Positions 23,801-45,109 are shown, counted from the stretch's first letter. The stretch: 64,000 nt of DNA from Adineta steineri (GCA_905250115.1 CAJNOI010000007.1:301049-365048), one strand, 5' to 3'. The notes: a model not told the origin generated them from the sequence alone. Numbers and translations: made by a program.

Positions 23801-24719
23801 ATATACAATCAATCATAGATGCATATACCCATATAATACTTCAAATGAATAGCTTACCATCATACGCTATTTACAAAAAAAAAAAATAAAGAAAATAAAT
23901 TTTTGGATATATATATATGCATAATAAAAGAATCTTATTCTCATCATCAAAAGATAAGTGCACTTATTGTGCCATAGAAAAAACTTTCGAATCGAATAAT
24001 ATTTAAACTGTATACGTATATATATATAAAATGCAATGACTTTGTTATTTATTTATTCTATTTTTATTACTCAAGTATCTAGAACGAAATCTATCCTCAT
24101 TACCCTCTTTCATACAAAAAAAAAATATTTTATTTCAATATCTTACTTCATCGGCTGATAATGATGATGATGGACGTTGTGGACTTGTACATATTTCAAG
24201 TACACGTTTTAATTCCGAACCGAGATCATTATTTTCATATGTTTTATTTGTTGCACTTTTCGATGGTAAACTTCCACTATAACGTGATGTACTAGCTAAT
24301 TTTGCTGGTATAATATCATCACATAGTAATTCATCGGTATCATAATCAATTGTAGTACCAGCTAAGATAAATTTTGATTGTTCTAATTCTTCACGAATTG
24401 ATCTTAAATTTGTTGATATACGATCAATTTCACTTTTATTTTGATAATCTAATGGTTCACTTTGCCAACGTCGTTGTTGATTCGCTTTTTTTCGTTCGAT
24501 TTTTTCAACAAATAATTGTGTATCAAATTCAAGACGTTCAAATTTATCTAATAGAGTTTTTTCAAGTTCACGTTGTCGAGCAAGAAGACGTTTAATCGTC
24601 GCTTCTCGCCAATGTTTTAATTTTTTAACAGCACGCGTACGAAGTGTAGGTAAATCATTAAGCATTGAACGGAGTTTATGGACAAGCTCTTCATTAGCAT
24701 ATTGTTGTCGAATAGTCAT
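20870..24719 (-). CDS. Coiled-coil protein with propeller-like C-terminal region
   Basis: Exons 24147-24719, 23858-23866 (9 nt), 23398-23499, 22747-23094, 21600-22697 and 20870-21544 give 934 residues, all junctions in phase 0. Residues 1-125 are a long charged helix of coiled-coil type (KKLKHWREATIKRLLARQRE and onward), like the helical part of TRIM-type proteins but with no RING or B-box before it. The middle, about 190-560, is disordered, rich in Ser, Thr, Gln and Asn. The C-terminal third has repeated strand-like segments with Trp and Asp (WPYDGIIDISWSKSTNHWIV; FGGWLVADYNASCIWQIKRN; ERPWSVILDQTTWTLVTLSE) spaced about 40 residues apart, as in WD/NHL-type propellers. A scaffold or adaptor role is likely. 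The 9-nt exon (CGTATGATG) has good sites on both sides; leaving it out keeps the frame. Confidence 0.65.
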
Positions 24720-26413
24720 TATGATAATAATCTTCTTCGTAAAAATATGATAGATATAAATACTTGTTCTTTCGATATATATTTTACCTATCCGTTTATT
24801 GTCTCATTTTAATAAGAGAAGAAAACGAAAGAAATAACGAAGAAGAAGAAGAAGAAGAAACTAAAGATGATGCGATTGCTTTCGATTATATGATGATGAC
24901 TAGAAAAAAAAACATACATTGACAACGTAATATATGTAAACAATGTTAAGCGAATATGTACATTAAACGATCGAGTCAAATTAACATCACTAGCGTATAT
25001 TTAACTGTTTATTATTACACATACTTTCTTCATAGGAAAAAAAAGAAGTATACATGATTTTATCCAGGTCGATACTTACCGATAATAACTAGACGGAACA
25101 ATGCTATCATCAACAAATAACTACGTCAAGAATGAAATACGATCTCGTATGCTGTCGAGTGCTTGCTAAAAGGTGCAAACTAGTCAGTCTTTCTAGCTGT
25201 CTATTTTATTTAATTTTTTTAAGAGCAGAAGAAAGGTAGAGAATGCTAGAAAACAAATCTCGTTTTCTCTCTTCCCTTTTTTTCTTTTCTATGTCTCTTT
25301 CTCTCTCTTCTCTTCTCTCTCTCTCTCTGTATGTTCTAGATGTGTGGCGTAAGCTGTATCTCGCCCTCGAAGAAGAACAACAACAAATATACCATCATCA
25401 CTACCACTTGTCGTTAGTATCGGCATTTTCTTCTTCCCCATTTTCTCCTCTTTTTTTTTGGCGACTTGGAGCGAGCACACTTACGAAAAGAGAAACTTAT
25501 ATGTATACATGTAGGTGTAAAAAAAAATAAGAGTTTTTTTTTTTTCTTTGACCTAATCGAGTAAAGAAACTATCCAGGGGCCTTCTTCTTCCTCTTCTTT
25601 CCTCTTACGAATCAGATAAGACATACGTACACAAACATATGCATATGAAAGGTAAAATTCGTGTATGTGTTTATAACCTTTGAAGGCGCTCGAAAATGTA
25701 AATTAGCATGACGAATAGTTTTTAATGAATAGTTCTGTTATTTCGTTTCGCTGTTCGTTTTTTCTCAATGGCATACATATACAAAATTCATAGATAACCA
25801 AGGCTGAAGTTTCAATATAGAACTATCTTTGAGAAAAAATCAGCAGTTGTTTTGGGCGACGACTACGATAACAACAACAGTACCACCAACATTTATTGAT
25901 TTATTCTCATAGACATTTTTTTTCTCTCTCTTATACTGTCAAGTTTAGAATAGAAACTAGTTAAAAAGTGTTTTGACTTTTAGACAAAACATTGATATAT
26001 ATATATGTACATACATACATATGCACCAATAAAATATAGAGCTGATAAAAATTGTAAGGCATCATCAATGTTAAAAAAAAAAGGAGAAAAAAAAAGTTTG
26101 ATGCAGCGGTTCACTTACCGCAACGGTACGCGAAAAACCCTCAAGGTAAATCAAATTTTGGTTATAACTACACAAATGAAATTTTGTGGTTAAAAAAAAT
26201 AATATCATTTAAAAAAAATCTCCAATGAGAAAGAGACCCTATTAGGTTTGTCCTTCCTTTCATTCAATAAAAAAAAAAAACCGAAGAAAACAATACACAC
26301 ATGTGATGTCATACTATACAAGACTTGAGGATAATTTATTTCACTTCGTCATCAGTCAAGTCTTTTTTTTTTCTCTCCTTCTCGTTCTTTCTTTGTGCGT
26401 TTCTGTAAGAGTG

Positions 26414-26444
<31 letters not shown>

Positions 26445-27574
26445 CTGGTTTGTGGCTTCCACACATTTGGTGTTGAGATTGTAAAAAACACAATGTGTTT
26501 TATTTTATACTCTTTCATTTTGTCGTCCGGCAGCTGGAAGAAACGAGAGCATTGTAAAAAGTTGGATCTCAACACGACGCATTTATTCTCTCGGCAACAT
26601 ATTTCATTAAAAGTAGTATAAAAAAGAAAAAAGGAAAAAAAAAGGAGAAGCAAATGTAGCAGTTGGCATACATATATACATTTGAGAAGGCACCTATACA
26701 CAAAGAATAATTGTATTTTATTTTATATACATTATTGAACTGTATATAATTAGTCAACGAATAGAGAAAAAGAAAAAAATCGACGAAAAGAGGAGAAGCT
26801 TTCTTTTGACAATTTTCGGTCAAAAGTTCGATCGAATTTGTTGTCAGTCGCCACTTTTGATTGCATCATATATCAATCTATTTAACTATTGAACCTTTTT
26901 GTATGTGTTCAAATAGGCAATAAAACGAGCATAAAATAAAGAATAATGGTGGTACCAAGTTCACCTCATACACAGATTGAGTGTCAACGATGACAAGTTC
27001 TCTTGCATCTAATTGAAATTTGATGCCTACGCACATTTACAAGGTGGAGGAAAAATGAGAATATGTAAAACAAGTGAAAAACAGTCAATGTTTGCGTATT
27101 CACAACCTCGAATTTCGCGGTCGGACAACGATACAGACATGATCAAACAGTTTTAATTCTTTTAGAAAATTGTCCCTGTAATTCACGGTCACCTGTCGAG
27201 CTTTAGAGTATCAAATAAGATCATAGATTCTTACGGATGAAATATGAATCATATCATTATATATATATATATCAATGGTTTGAATAAACGTTGTTTTTAT
27301 TTTCTTTACAAGAACATGTCATAAGAAAAAAAGCGAAGTTCAGACATGCAGAAAAAGAAAACGAAAAGGGATTATAAATAATTATATTCCTCTCCTTAAA
27401 AAAATGAAAAGAAATACACCATCAAACGAATACTATTAATAAAACATGTATTTAAACAAATAAAAAAATACGAACACCTAACGATAAGCCATTAAAATGA
27501 GATTCAACAGACAGAGAGAGAAAAAAAATATATATACATATATTTGAGATATGTAAAACAAAATGTTTAATTCA
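24720..27574. other. Intergenic region with simple repeats
   Basis: Nearly 2.9 kb without a supportable gene. It should hold the promoter and any non-coding 5' exons of the coiled-coil gene. I see a GAA repeat at about 24838-24860, a long pyrimidine tract (CT-rich) at about 25257-25330, an imperfect TA microsatellite at about 26414-26446 and many A or T runs. Open frames here (for example 25243-25530 and 26336-26701) are low-complexity and are read through these tracts. Confidence 0.5.
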
Positions 27575-29861
27575 TTATAATTTATTATCATTTAAATCAT
27601 TCTCCTGTAAATGTTCCTTGATTGTATTATCTTCATAATTCTTTGTTAATAATTGACCTTCATGTTCTATACCATCAATAAGTATACTTTCAGGTTTTCC
27701 TCTTCGAAAACTAAATATATAAATAAATAAAGATGAAAAACAAATATAATTATTTGATCTATTTACCCAATTGAAATCATTCGTTCCACATCTGCATAAG
27801 TTTGTGGTAATGGTTTATTTAATGTTTCAGGAAACATTAAAGCTAAAAATGCAGCTATAAGCGAAACAATACCATAAAGAAGTATAGGTAAATGTATCCA
27901 AATACGAGTCTATATTGAAAAGAAAAAAACTAAAACGAAATTAATATAACAAAAACTTACTAATGAACCATTACAAAATGTTCCTATTATAGCTCCAATA
28001 CGTGCAACCATTGAACATATTCCCATACATGTATTTCGTACATTAGTTGGAAAAAGTTCATTAGCATAAATATATATAATAGCATAAGATGCCGATGCAA
28101 GAAACTTTAATGAAACATTAATTATAATCATTAAAGCTGACTGAGCTAAAAAAAACCAAAAAAAAATAAATATTATTTTATTTATAAAATAAACCTGTGC
28201 TATTTGCTGTCAATAAATATTGTACCGGTAAAACAAGTATTGCAACAATACCAAAGAGTAGAACAAATAAACAGTAAGGTATTTTACGACCAACACGATC
28301 AAGTATTAAATGTACTAAAACATAGGCAAGTAGTTCGACAAATGCACTAACAGTAAATGATAAATATGGATCTAAATCCCATGAACCTTAAAAATATTAA
28401 ATAATTATAATATTAATTATTTCAATTAATTCGTACCAGTATTTTGTGAAACACCATAAAATACTAAATTTTGAACAAGCCTAAATGAAATAAACAAATT
28501 TTTAAATAAAATAAACTTCCCCTATTTATTAATACCATTGAAAAAAAAGGTTCATACTAAGAATAAACATAATTTTTGATTTAACTAAACCCATTACACC
28601 TTCTTGATTATGTTTATCCAACATATTCTAAACAAAAAAACATAAATTTTCATTTTAGGAATAAAATTTTTGAACGAACTTTTTCTTGTTCATCTTTAAC
28701 TTGTTGATAAGCATCTCGATCAAAATTTCGTTTATTATCGACTGCAATACGTCGTAAAATCTTTTCTGCTTCATCAAATCGGCCTTTACTAATAAGCCAT
28801 CGAGGACTTTCAGGTAAAACACTTAAGACAAATTCATTGATTTATATTAATTCGCTTCAATGAATATTTTTACACTTACAAATAGAAGAATATAAATGGT
28901 ACAGTAAATAATGATATAGCTCCTGTTAATGCTCGCCATGTACGAATAAAGTATGCAAACGATACGAGAAAAAGTTGGCCAAATGCAAAAAAATATTCAA
29001 TAACAATTCCAGTTAATAAACGTTTACTTGGTCCAACTAAAATGAGGATTTATCAAAAAAAAACAACAACATTCAATTTTACCTATTTCTGAACCAAGAA
29101 CAAAACCAGATACGGAAATTCCTCGTGTTGAACATGCTAATAGAAACCGTGCGATAATAAATATAATATACGATGGAAGAACTCCATATGCTTTTTGAGG
29201 ACCATATGCGCATAAAAATCCGGATATACTCATTAAAATAAAACTAACACTCATTATAGGACGACGACCGTATCTAATCATAAGATTAAATTATTTTATT
29301 TGATATTAATTAACAAAAATGTTTTACTTGTCAGCTAAGGCTCCAAAGAATATTGAACCAACCATATACCCAATAAAAAATACTATTTGTACTATTGATC
29401 GATAATCAGAACGATCACAAACCATTGTCCACTATTAGAAAGAATATTTAATCAAAAAAAAGAGAACGATTTTTTAGTCTTACTTCTTCAACTAATGTTC
29501 GTTTATAATGTTTTCTGTCATAAACATATTCATTACATTTTTTCAATGAGATTTTATCAGTATCATTTGATTGTATATAACAACGTTGACATTCACTTAA
29601 TGCAAGATTTTTTTCAGTACCTTCACATTGTTCTTTTGTTGGTTGAAAATTTGCTTTGAAAATATTATTATTTAATTGATTATATTCATCTTGTGTTATA
29701 TTATCTGGATTTACACAACGAAATTTTGGTGTTGCAGCTGTAAATGTATATGTATATACCATTATTGATGGGAGCATATACGTTAGACAAATAAGTGTAT
29801 ATTTCACCTTTTGAAATTTACCCCAATCATCAACTGTCGCAAGAAATGTATCGAATTTCAT
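27575..29861 (-). CDS. SLC22-type organic ion transporter (MFS)
   Basis: Eleven exons give 587 residues: 29484-29861, 29328-29431, 29083-29273, 28880-29036, 28680-28821, 28536-28627, 28437-28480, 28195-28386, 27961-28145, 27767-27909, 27575-27710. Length and plan match SLC22: a first helix at about 21-43, a large extracellular loop to residue 125 with several cysteines, then eleven more helices. Family marks are present: WTMVCDR before helix 2, DKYGRRP at about 160-166, [12 protein letters not shown] at about 280-291, DRVGRK and the late [14 protein letters not shown], and a C-terminal PETLNKPLP. The family moves organic cations, anions or carnitine across the plasma membrane, driven by exchange or membrane potential; the substrate cannot be read from sequence. 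The short charged tail follows the last helix directly. The fifth intron uses a weak GTTCG donor. Confidence 0.88.
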
Positions 29862-30262
29862 TGTGAATCAACTGGAATTGGAATTGATTTTTTTGTAATT
29901 ATCTATAAATAAACAACTTAGAATAAATAAATTAAAGAGAGTAAAAGCGGTAAAAATATTCTTCTTTTTGTTTCATATAATATGGAATGACTCAATAGAA
30001 TATTCCGACTAGTGTGTACATAGAATTACGCATATATAGAAGAGCAATCTAACCAACAAAAAATAATAATAAGTAACTTTTACAATATTTTGATATTGAA
30101 ATCGGAAAAAGAAAGAGACAATGTTTTGCGAAGATGAAATATATGCAGAATACAACTAATAGATAAAAATGCGACGTAAGAAATAACATAATGGATAATT
30201 TACTGCAGATCACAGGGAATAACATATTAGTCAATAAAATATAAGAGAAAAACAAAATTTAA
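29862..30262. other. Intergenic region between SLC22-type gene and synaptojanin
   Basis: About 400 bases between the start of the transporter gene and the stop of synaptojanin, both on the minus strand. It must hold the transporter's promoter and the synaptojanin 3' UTR. AT-rich, no further feature seen. Confidence 0.5.
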
Positions 30263-38187
<7,925 letters not shown>

Positions 38188-38510
38188 TTTAATTTCTTCT
38201 TTTAATAATTATTAAAAAGAAAATAAATTGTATTAAAATATCTCTTAATTTGCTTCGTTCTTTCTATATGTCTTTAATAAAATATAAATCAAATACTATT
38301 CTCATATTCTGGATTGGTTTTATTTTTAAACCAATCATAAAACTTTCAAACTGATCTTTTATTTATTAAAGAAACACACATCATGTTTTGTTTTTTTTCT
38401 CAAACGGTTAGATTAATAAACTCAAAATAAATTGCGCAATTGATGAAATTAAAAATTAAACTATTTATTATTACCTTTTTTTAGTTTATTTCATTTTAGA
38501 ACAATTCATT
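38188..38510. promoter_or_regulatory. Shared divergent promoter region
   Basis: 323 bases separate the start codons of synaptojanin (-) and the propeller-like gene (+). Both promoters must lie here unless there are remote 5' exons. I see AT-rich sequence, a direct or inverted ACCAATCATAA/TTGGTTTT pair near 38313-38340 that could be a CCAAT-type site, and a T-rich tract ending in TAG near 38495, just before the + gene. Confidence 0.5.
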
Positions 38511-40504
38511 ATGTCATATAATGCAAATGAGGCAAATTCGCATGGGAGCGAGAATTATACAGAACGACAAAAAATGAGTTCATTCCGACCAGTAATGGTA
38601 AATAAAATTTTATTTACTTTTTTTGTTTTATTATGTTTTAATATTTTATTAGAATCCTCAGTATCAACAACCAATACTATTACCAACAGGAGAACAAATG
38701 TTTTATGATCAATTTCAATCTTTACAATTGGCACAACAACAACAACAACAACAACAACAATATTATCCTGAACAAATGGGTCCACCATTACCACTCAATG
38801 CAAATATGCCAATGATGCAACAATATTATCCTCACCCACCACCTCCACAATTTCAACAACAACAAGATATGAATTATCCTCAATATTACTATCAACCTTA
38901 TCAAGAAGCTGCTCCTGAACCGATGATTCATCCATCACTAATGTCAACAATAGCTATGCGAGTAAGTCTCAACAAATTTTCTTCGCTATTCTTAATGATT
39001 CTAACAAAATAACTATCGCAAAACAAATACAATCATCAAGATAACATATAAAACATTAGAAATAGTATTGTAAAAACAGGAAATATCATGAGCGACTAAA
39101 TAAAAACAAAGGTAAAGAGAAAGAAATACTAATGATCACCATAAAATCAAATAAATAATGATTAAGTAACTAGATGAAGATTTGAACAAATACATCCTCA
39201 TCTATAAAGGCAATAAATCAAATATGATGACATCTTGTTATCTGAAATAATTCATACTTACACAATGTAATTCAAGTAAATGATCTCTATTCAGAAGTGT
39301 AGCAGTGATTATAATTTATTTGTTAAAAATTTAACACGAAAAAGAAACGTTAAAATACATCAAACTTTACATGTTTACTATCAAATTTTATTCTAGGGTG
39401 ATGCTTCAGAATTTATTCCTGCATATAACAATACAACTATAAAGGAAACAAAACCAAATGTTGATCATTCATCAATCACCGTAGTCAATGACTCTCAAAC
39501 AAAAACAACTGTTACTCATCCAATAATTTTAAGAACTAATTCGGAAATTAAAGAAACAAAAGATTCATTTATATATGATTTAAAGAAATATAAATACAAT
39601 TATTTTCTATCTAAACTTACATGTACATTCGATCGTGATTATGCAAAATTTAGTTCACCAACTGGTATTTCTGCATTAAATGATGATCGTTTATTAGTTG
39701 CAAATTTCGATAATGATACAGTTTTACTTCTTGATCTTAATGGCGTTGTTCATCAAATCTATAGAGATATACCAACACCAAAAGATGTTCGATATCATCC
39801 AACAAATTCATCCCAAGCTATTGTAGCTACGAAAAAAGAAGTTATTCTTTTAGATTTAGAAACAAGTAAAGTTGTTAAACGAAGTAAAATGCGAGGATTT
39901 TATCCATGGAATATTCAATATTTACAAGAATCAGATGTTATTGCAGGTATATTTCAGAATTAATTTATAGAGAAAAATAAAATTTATTTAATTCATTATA
40001 GCGTGTGATCCATCGTCTGAAAGTATTCTTTTTCTTGATAACGAGTTAACTCAAATAGGCGGATGGTCATTTAATGAACCAGTTCAACCATCTTCGTCAT
40101 CATCAAGACCTTATCAAAAAGTTTATCCCTATGCAGCTTATTTTGCATCTGACAATACATCATTTATATTAGCACATCGTGAAGAAAAATGCCAACTAGT
40201 AGAAAAGGATACTGCCAGTGGAGAAACAAAAGAATCTCGGATAGTACTTCCAGATTTTATATCCTATTCAATTTTTGTTGATAGTGCAAAACAATGTTTA
40301 ATGCCCGATAAGAAAAATCGTCGTTTAGTTTCGATTGATAAGAATTCAAAAGTTGAGGAATACAAACATAAAACAATTCAAGAGCCACATGCATTAACAT
40401 TTTTATCAACTGGAACATTGTGTGTTACTGATTGGACGAAATCATATGGAAGTCGAGGTGGTATAGCTATTCTTAGTGAAACTGATTTGAATATAAATCA
40501 ATAG
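38511..40504 (+). CDS. Gln/Pro-rich protein with propeller-like C-terminal domain
   Basis: Four exons, 38511-38597, 38653-38961, 39397-39946 and 40002-40504, give 482 residues. Residues 30-130 are Gln-, Pro- and Tyr-rich and include a run of ten Gln from a CAA repeat at about 38731-38760. From about 200 to the end there are repeated four-strand-like units typical of an NHL or SMP-30-like propeller: SSPTGISALNDDRLLVANFD, then LLDLNGVVHQI, later EPHALTFLSTGTLCVTDWTK. Such domains bind proteins or RNA; no catalytic residues are evident, and there is no RING or B-box. The third intron is 435 nt, the largest in the gene. It starts 323 bases from synaptojanin on the other strand. A low-complexity head joined to a propeller is a plan shared with the coiled-coil gene at 20.9-24.7 kb, though the sequences are not obviously related. 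Confidence 0.7.
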
Positions 40505-40918
40505 AGAATATCTAATGAATGTTGACAATTTTCTTTTTAGTTTAGAATTCAAAGTCATTTAATTATTTAAAGACAAGAATTTTTTTTTATTTAATCTCAT
40601 TTGTCGTTGTTGTTCCTTTTTTTTGTCAATTTTAACTAGTGTATGTTGAATATTTTCATTTGTTTACTGTGATTCTGTGATGCTTATTTTTGTTATTTCT
40701 TTTTTTTTTAAATAATTGATGTATTTTTTTTTTGTTTGATTTTTATTTAAACCATCACCCGTATAGAAAAAAAAAAGAACAAATTAGCATATGAAATGTT
40801 GAAAAAAAAACCAAGTGCACCAGTTATAAAAAAATAGTGTCAAAATAGATAACCGTAAAGAGAAAGGGATTATTTCCTCTTTTCAAGGTTGAAAAAAAAA
40901 GAAGATTTTGAAAACTTA
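40505..40918. other. Intergenic region between convergent genes
   Basis: About 410 bases with long T and A runs between the stop codons of the propeller-like gene (+) and the proline-rich gene (-). Probably the two 3' UTRs. No other feature seen. Confidence 0.5.
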
Positions 40919-42366
40919 TTACTCAAGGGAGAGGCCAAGACGTTGAAGAATTACGTTAACATCTTCTTGAGCTAAAGTTAAAATGATAAATGTTTAAATT
41001 AAATATATAAAATAGTTCTATGACTTACGGTCAACCCAATAGATTTCACCTTGTTGGTTGTTATTTGCTGTTTGAGTTTCCACGATAGTAGTTTCAGGAA
41101 CAGTAGTATATTCATATTCTGGTTCCCATCCTGTTTGTGAACCACTCAAGTAGTATTGGATATTATTGTCAGTTTGATATTGTTGAATGAAACTAGCTGA
41201 TGGTGGACCCTAGAAAAAAAATGAAGTAAAAATAATAATTATAGATATTTATTAAAAATGACATACAAGATCTTCATTAACGCCAATTTGTTGTGCTTGA
41301 GCAACTAATGTTGAAGCATCTAATAATGTGTGACCATATCGGCTAACATATTCTTGAGGATTTTGTGCTTGAACACCAAGTCTGCGTACTGAACGTACAA
41401 CATTGACTTGTGGTGCTTCATAAGCAATAATTGTATTGCGTGGTTGAGGATATGCACGTGGTGGTGGAGCTCGGTGAGTTATTACCTTACGTTTTTGAGG
41501 TTCTTTTGAATATGGTACCCAACGTTCAATGATAATATCACGAGGTCGTGCAGGTGTTGCTGGATAACGTTCAACAACAATGGATCGAGGTGGAACAGGG
41601 GCAGCTGGTAATTTCTTGATGACAGTTTGAGTTGGAATTGGAGCAGGAGGATGTGGTGGTCGTTCTCGAAGGACAAGTGGAGAAGGTGTTGGAAGAGGTG
41701 GTGCACGTTGTCGAATGACAAGTGGTGGTGGAGGTGGTAGCTGTTTTAAAGCGAAAAAAAAGTGTTTATAAACAATTTCATGATCAAATTAGTATTTACC
41801 TGTGGTGGACGAACTTCTTTGATAACCAATGGCTGTCAAATTAGAAAAGAATATGAATATAATAATCATTAAAATTGTTTTAAACTTACTCCTGGTGGTG
41901 GAACTGGTGGTGGTTGAAGAAAACGTACTGATATATTTTGTTGATAGGTTAATGGACCTTGTGCTGGTGGTCGTCGGATAATTTGAGGACCATTAGGATC
42001 TCGGTAAAGTTCACCACTGAAATTTGCTGCTGATGCTGCTGAAGCAGATGGTTCTTCAATGACAAAATTGTTTGCATTGTTTGATTCAATTATTTGATAT
42101 TGTGGATAAACTTTTGATGAGGATGATAATGATTGAACAATTTGATTAGCAGTAGCTGCATCCACTTCTTCGATTTTGACACCGTTCGAATCAGACGAAT
42201 CAATTACACTTGTATTACCAACATCAACGAAACTTGTTGTTGCATATTGATCTTGACCAATAACTGTAAATGCAGAATTTGATGGAAATTGTGAATTTGT
42301 TAATGCATCAGCTTTTTGTAAAAGTGATTGAATAACATAATTGCCGTTGATTGAACCAGAATCCAT
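40919..42366 (-). CDS. Proline-rich repetitive protein, cytoskeletal-like
   Basis: Five exons, 41890-42366, 41800-41832, 41267-41740, 41029-41209 and 40919-40971, give 405 residues. Residues 1-140 are Ser-, Asn- and Ala-rich. Residues 140-275 hold a run of units of about 13-18 residues built as Pro-rich turn, then a short strand of alternating Val/Ile and charged residues: PLVIKEVRPP, PLVIRQRAPP, PLVLRERPPHPP, QTVIKKLPAAP, SIVVERYPATP, DIIIERWVPY, RKVITHRAPPP. This recalls the valine-proline repeats of alveolins and articulins, which form membrane skeletons in protists, but the match is by pattern only. A conserved-looking block follows (VRSVRRLGVQAQNPQEYVSR; DASTLVAQAQQIGV), then a Tyr/Glu-rich acidic tail. 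There is no signal peptide or membrane segment. I infer a structural, cytoskeleton-linked role, held loosely. Confidence 0.65.
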
Positions 42367-43234
42367 AACGATAATATTTCGCTGTTGTATTGAAACGAAA
42401 AATTATTGATCAAGAATATTGAAACGTTTGATAAAATCAATACTAAAAATCATCAGTATTTATACGTTGTTGTATAACAATTACTATCACATTAGAATCA
42501 ATCAAAAGATCAGAATGCAATCAACCGAAAAAAAATAGTATCAATTACCGCAGAAAAAAAAACCACAAACACAACAAGAGACTCTGTTGGTAAACAAGAT
42601 GCTAATTAGCAAACATATATTTTAATAGTTTTCATTGTATAGTTTTAGTGATAATTAGATCTGCATAAATATAAATGTTTATATTTTTACAAATCACGGT
42701 TGACTAAAATCATCAGATCAAAATGCTAATTAATTTCAATAAACAATCATTCATATTCAATCTATTGAACTAGTAATATCAATATATATTATCATGTTTT
42801 GTTGTTTATCTTAAAAACAATCCAATACAATATGATTATTGAACAATATTATTCTAGTTGACAGTAATTACGCAGTATGATATCTATGTCAAAAATTAAT
42901 TAGAGCCACGTATTCTAATGTGAATTTAATGACAACAAAGAGAATAAACATCAAGTAATTATTCAGAGAAAAAAAACACGATGACAATACCATCGAATTG
43001 CTGATTGTAGTAAAACACATAAAATCACCTTGAAAGTTTGAAGAAAACATGAAAACATATTATTTCTAATTAAAACTATTTCATCTTTCGTATATCATGA
43101 AATATAAATAATATTGTTTTTATTTATGATAGAATAATCATCACTATACTAATCAAAATTCTAAACTAAACACACACGCATGCACATTCTGTTATCGACC
43201 ATATTGTTCATACGATAGAAAAATTTCGATTAAT
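42367..43234. other. Intergenic region
   Basis: About 870 bases between the start of the proline-rich gene and the stop of SPARC, both minus strand. AT-rich, no open frame, no repeat. It must hold the proline-rich gene's promoter and the SPARC 3' UTR. Confidence 0.5.
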
Positions 43235-45109
43235 TTAATGTGAACAGAATGTTTTTAAGAAAGCCGTATCATCTATACGAAAAAAAAGAAAGATTAATAG
43301 AAAGAATAGATATTGTAATTTACCTTTTTCTAAACCTAAACATGTACCCCATTCATCTGGTGATATTTTATTATCATTATCTGTATCACAATGATCCAAA
43401 AATGGTTGAATACAATGTTCAAGTACTTTAAGTGATCGAACAAAACGAGCTAATTCTTCATTATTGACTGAACTGTAAATATAATTTATTTTAATTTGAA
43501 GAAAAAAACAATCTATATATTCAATATTACTTATCATGTGTTTGATCAAGTTCACAAAATTCCCAGAGTACAGCATTACGCCACCATTTTTCTGTATTTG
43601 ATAATTTCATTTTACGTGCTTCATCGACTAATACTGCATATTTATTATCAAGATCTTTACGAACAAACTAAATAAATTAATCAAAATAAAATTATTCTAT
43701 AAACGAAATTTTCTTTTAAACAAACTAATGCATCGAGAATTTCTCCAAGCCATGATGACATTCGTTTTGGAAAAACTTCCAATTCAAATTCAGTACAAAT
43801 ACCAAGATCTAAATAATAATAAAAATAAAAATTCTATCGTAATTGTTTTTCCTTACTTTGACATCGTCCAAAATAATCAATTGAATCTGTAAGTGCTTCT
43901 TTACGTGTACATTTTTCATCATTTTTACGACACCAACATTGCATTTGATAGAATTCACAATCAGATGTATATGTATTATTTGCTTTTGTGCATACCTAAA
44001 TTAATAAATAATTTTAAGATAAAATAAATATTTTTTATTTTACCATTAAACGTTCATCTTTTGGATCTTCACATTGTGTAATACAAGCACATTCAGCATC
44101 ACCATCTTTATTTAATACGCATAGTTCAGCATCACGACATTTTGTACTTGCACATCGATCTATATTATATTAAAAATATTTTCTTAAATGCAAAAACAAG
44201 AAAAATCAATTTAATTTACCTTCAAAATCATTAATCGGTTTTTCTTCGTCGACTTTCAAAACATCATTTTCTACATCTTTTATTTCAGATTCTGTCTATA
44301 ATAAATCAAAAAAAAACTAACATTAATTATATATTAAGATAACACTACCTTGACGCGTCAATTCTAATATTTTCCATTCAAAGAAAACCCTAGCTACACG
44401 TACATTATTATCTTTCCTTTGTACTCAATAGGATAAGTATACACAACTCAAGTGTGATATCATGTTCTCATATCGAATTGTAATTGCAACTCTTGTTGTT
44501 GTTATAAATGATGTAATCATATATATATATACAGTAGAAAATAATTCGTTTGAACATTGATTATCACTTATTATATAAACAACAATCATCTCAAAAGAAC
44601 AGTGTTGAAATACAAATAAATATTATATTAGTATTCATGTTGTTTGATAACTACCGAAGAATGGGTTCGACATATATTTAATTACTATTTTAACTAGAAA
44701 AGAAGTCACTATTATATGAAGATCTTCTTTTTATTTTTACAGACATAATAATATTAATGCTGTGTAATATGTAGAAAAATATGTTTAGCATGTGATTAGT
44801 TATTGTTTTTTTTGTCGAGGACAAACATATTTATCATTATAGTTCTTATGTATTGTAAAACAACACATAGATTTCAATAACGTCTGTATGTCTTAATGTA
44901 TTTCACATATCTATATATGAGAATAAGTTAATGATTTGCAATACATCAACAAAACCCAAAATATATGCTAATGATAGTTTACGATATAATAAAAAAAGTA
45001 TCTGTAGAATTATTTTGAAGACCAGAATGAATTTACTTACTCTAATGAACAATAATTGTTGACATAGAACGATAGTAATTAAAAGTAAAATATTTAATCT
45101 TGATGCCAT
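43235..45109 (-). CDS. SPARC: SPARC (osteonectin), matricellular protein
   Basis: Eight exons, 45041-45109, 44220-44295, 44044-44159, 43857-43995, 43726-43808, 43531-43667, 43324-43472 and 43235-43272, give 268 residues. The first exon is a signal peptide (ILLLITIVLCQQLLF). Exon 2 is the short acidic segment. Residues 49-133 form the follistatin-like domain, with the dense cysteine pattern CASTKCRDAELC and CACITQCEDP. The extracellular calcium-binding domain follows, from about 136, with KWWRNAVLWEFCELD and a canonical EF-hand loop DTDNDNKISPDEW at 236-248; the first EF-hand is weak. SPARC is secreted, binds collagen IV and calcium, and shapes basement membranes. It is somewhat shorter than vertebrate SPARC because the acidic segment is small. 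The 745-nt first intron is by far the largest in the gene and may hold regulatory sites. Confidence 0.93.

Noticed and set aside
25243-25530. Open frame across the CT-rich tract.
   Set aside because: Composition follows the pyrimidine run; no gene-like ends, splice sites or conserved pattern.
26336-26823. Two overlapping minus-strand open frames rich in Phe, Tyr and Ile.
   Set aside because: They are read through TA and A/T-rich simple sequence and resemble random AT-rich translation, not a membrane protein.
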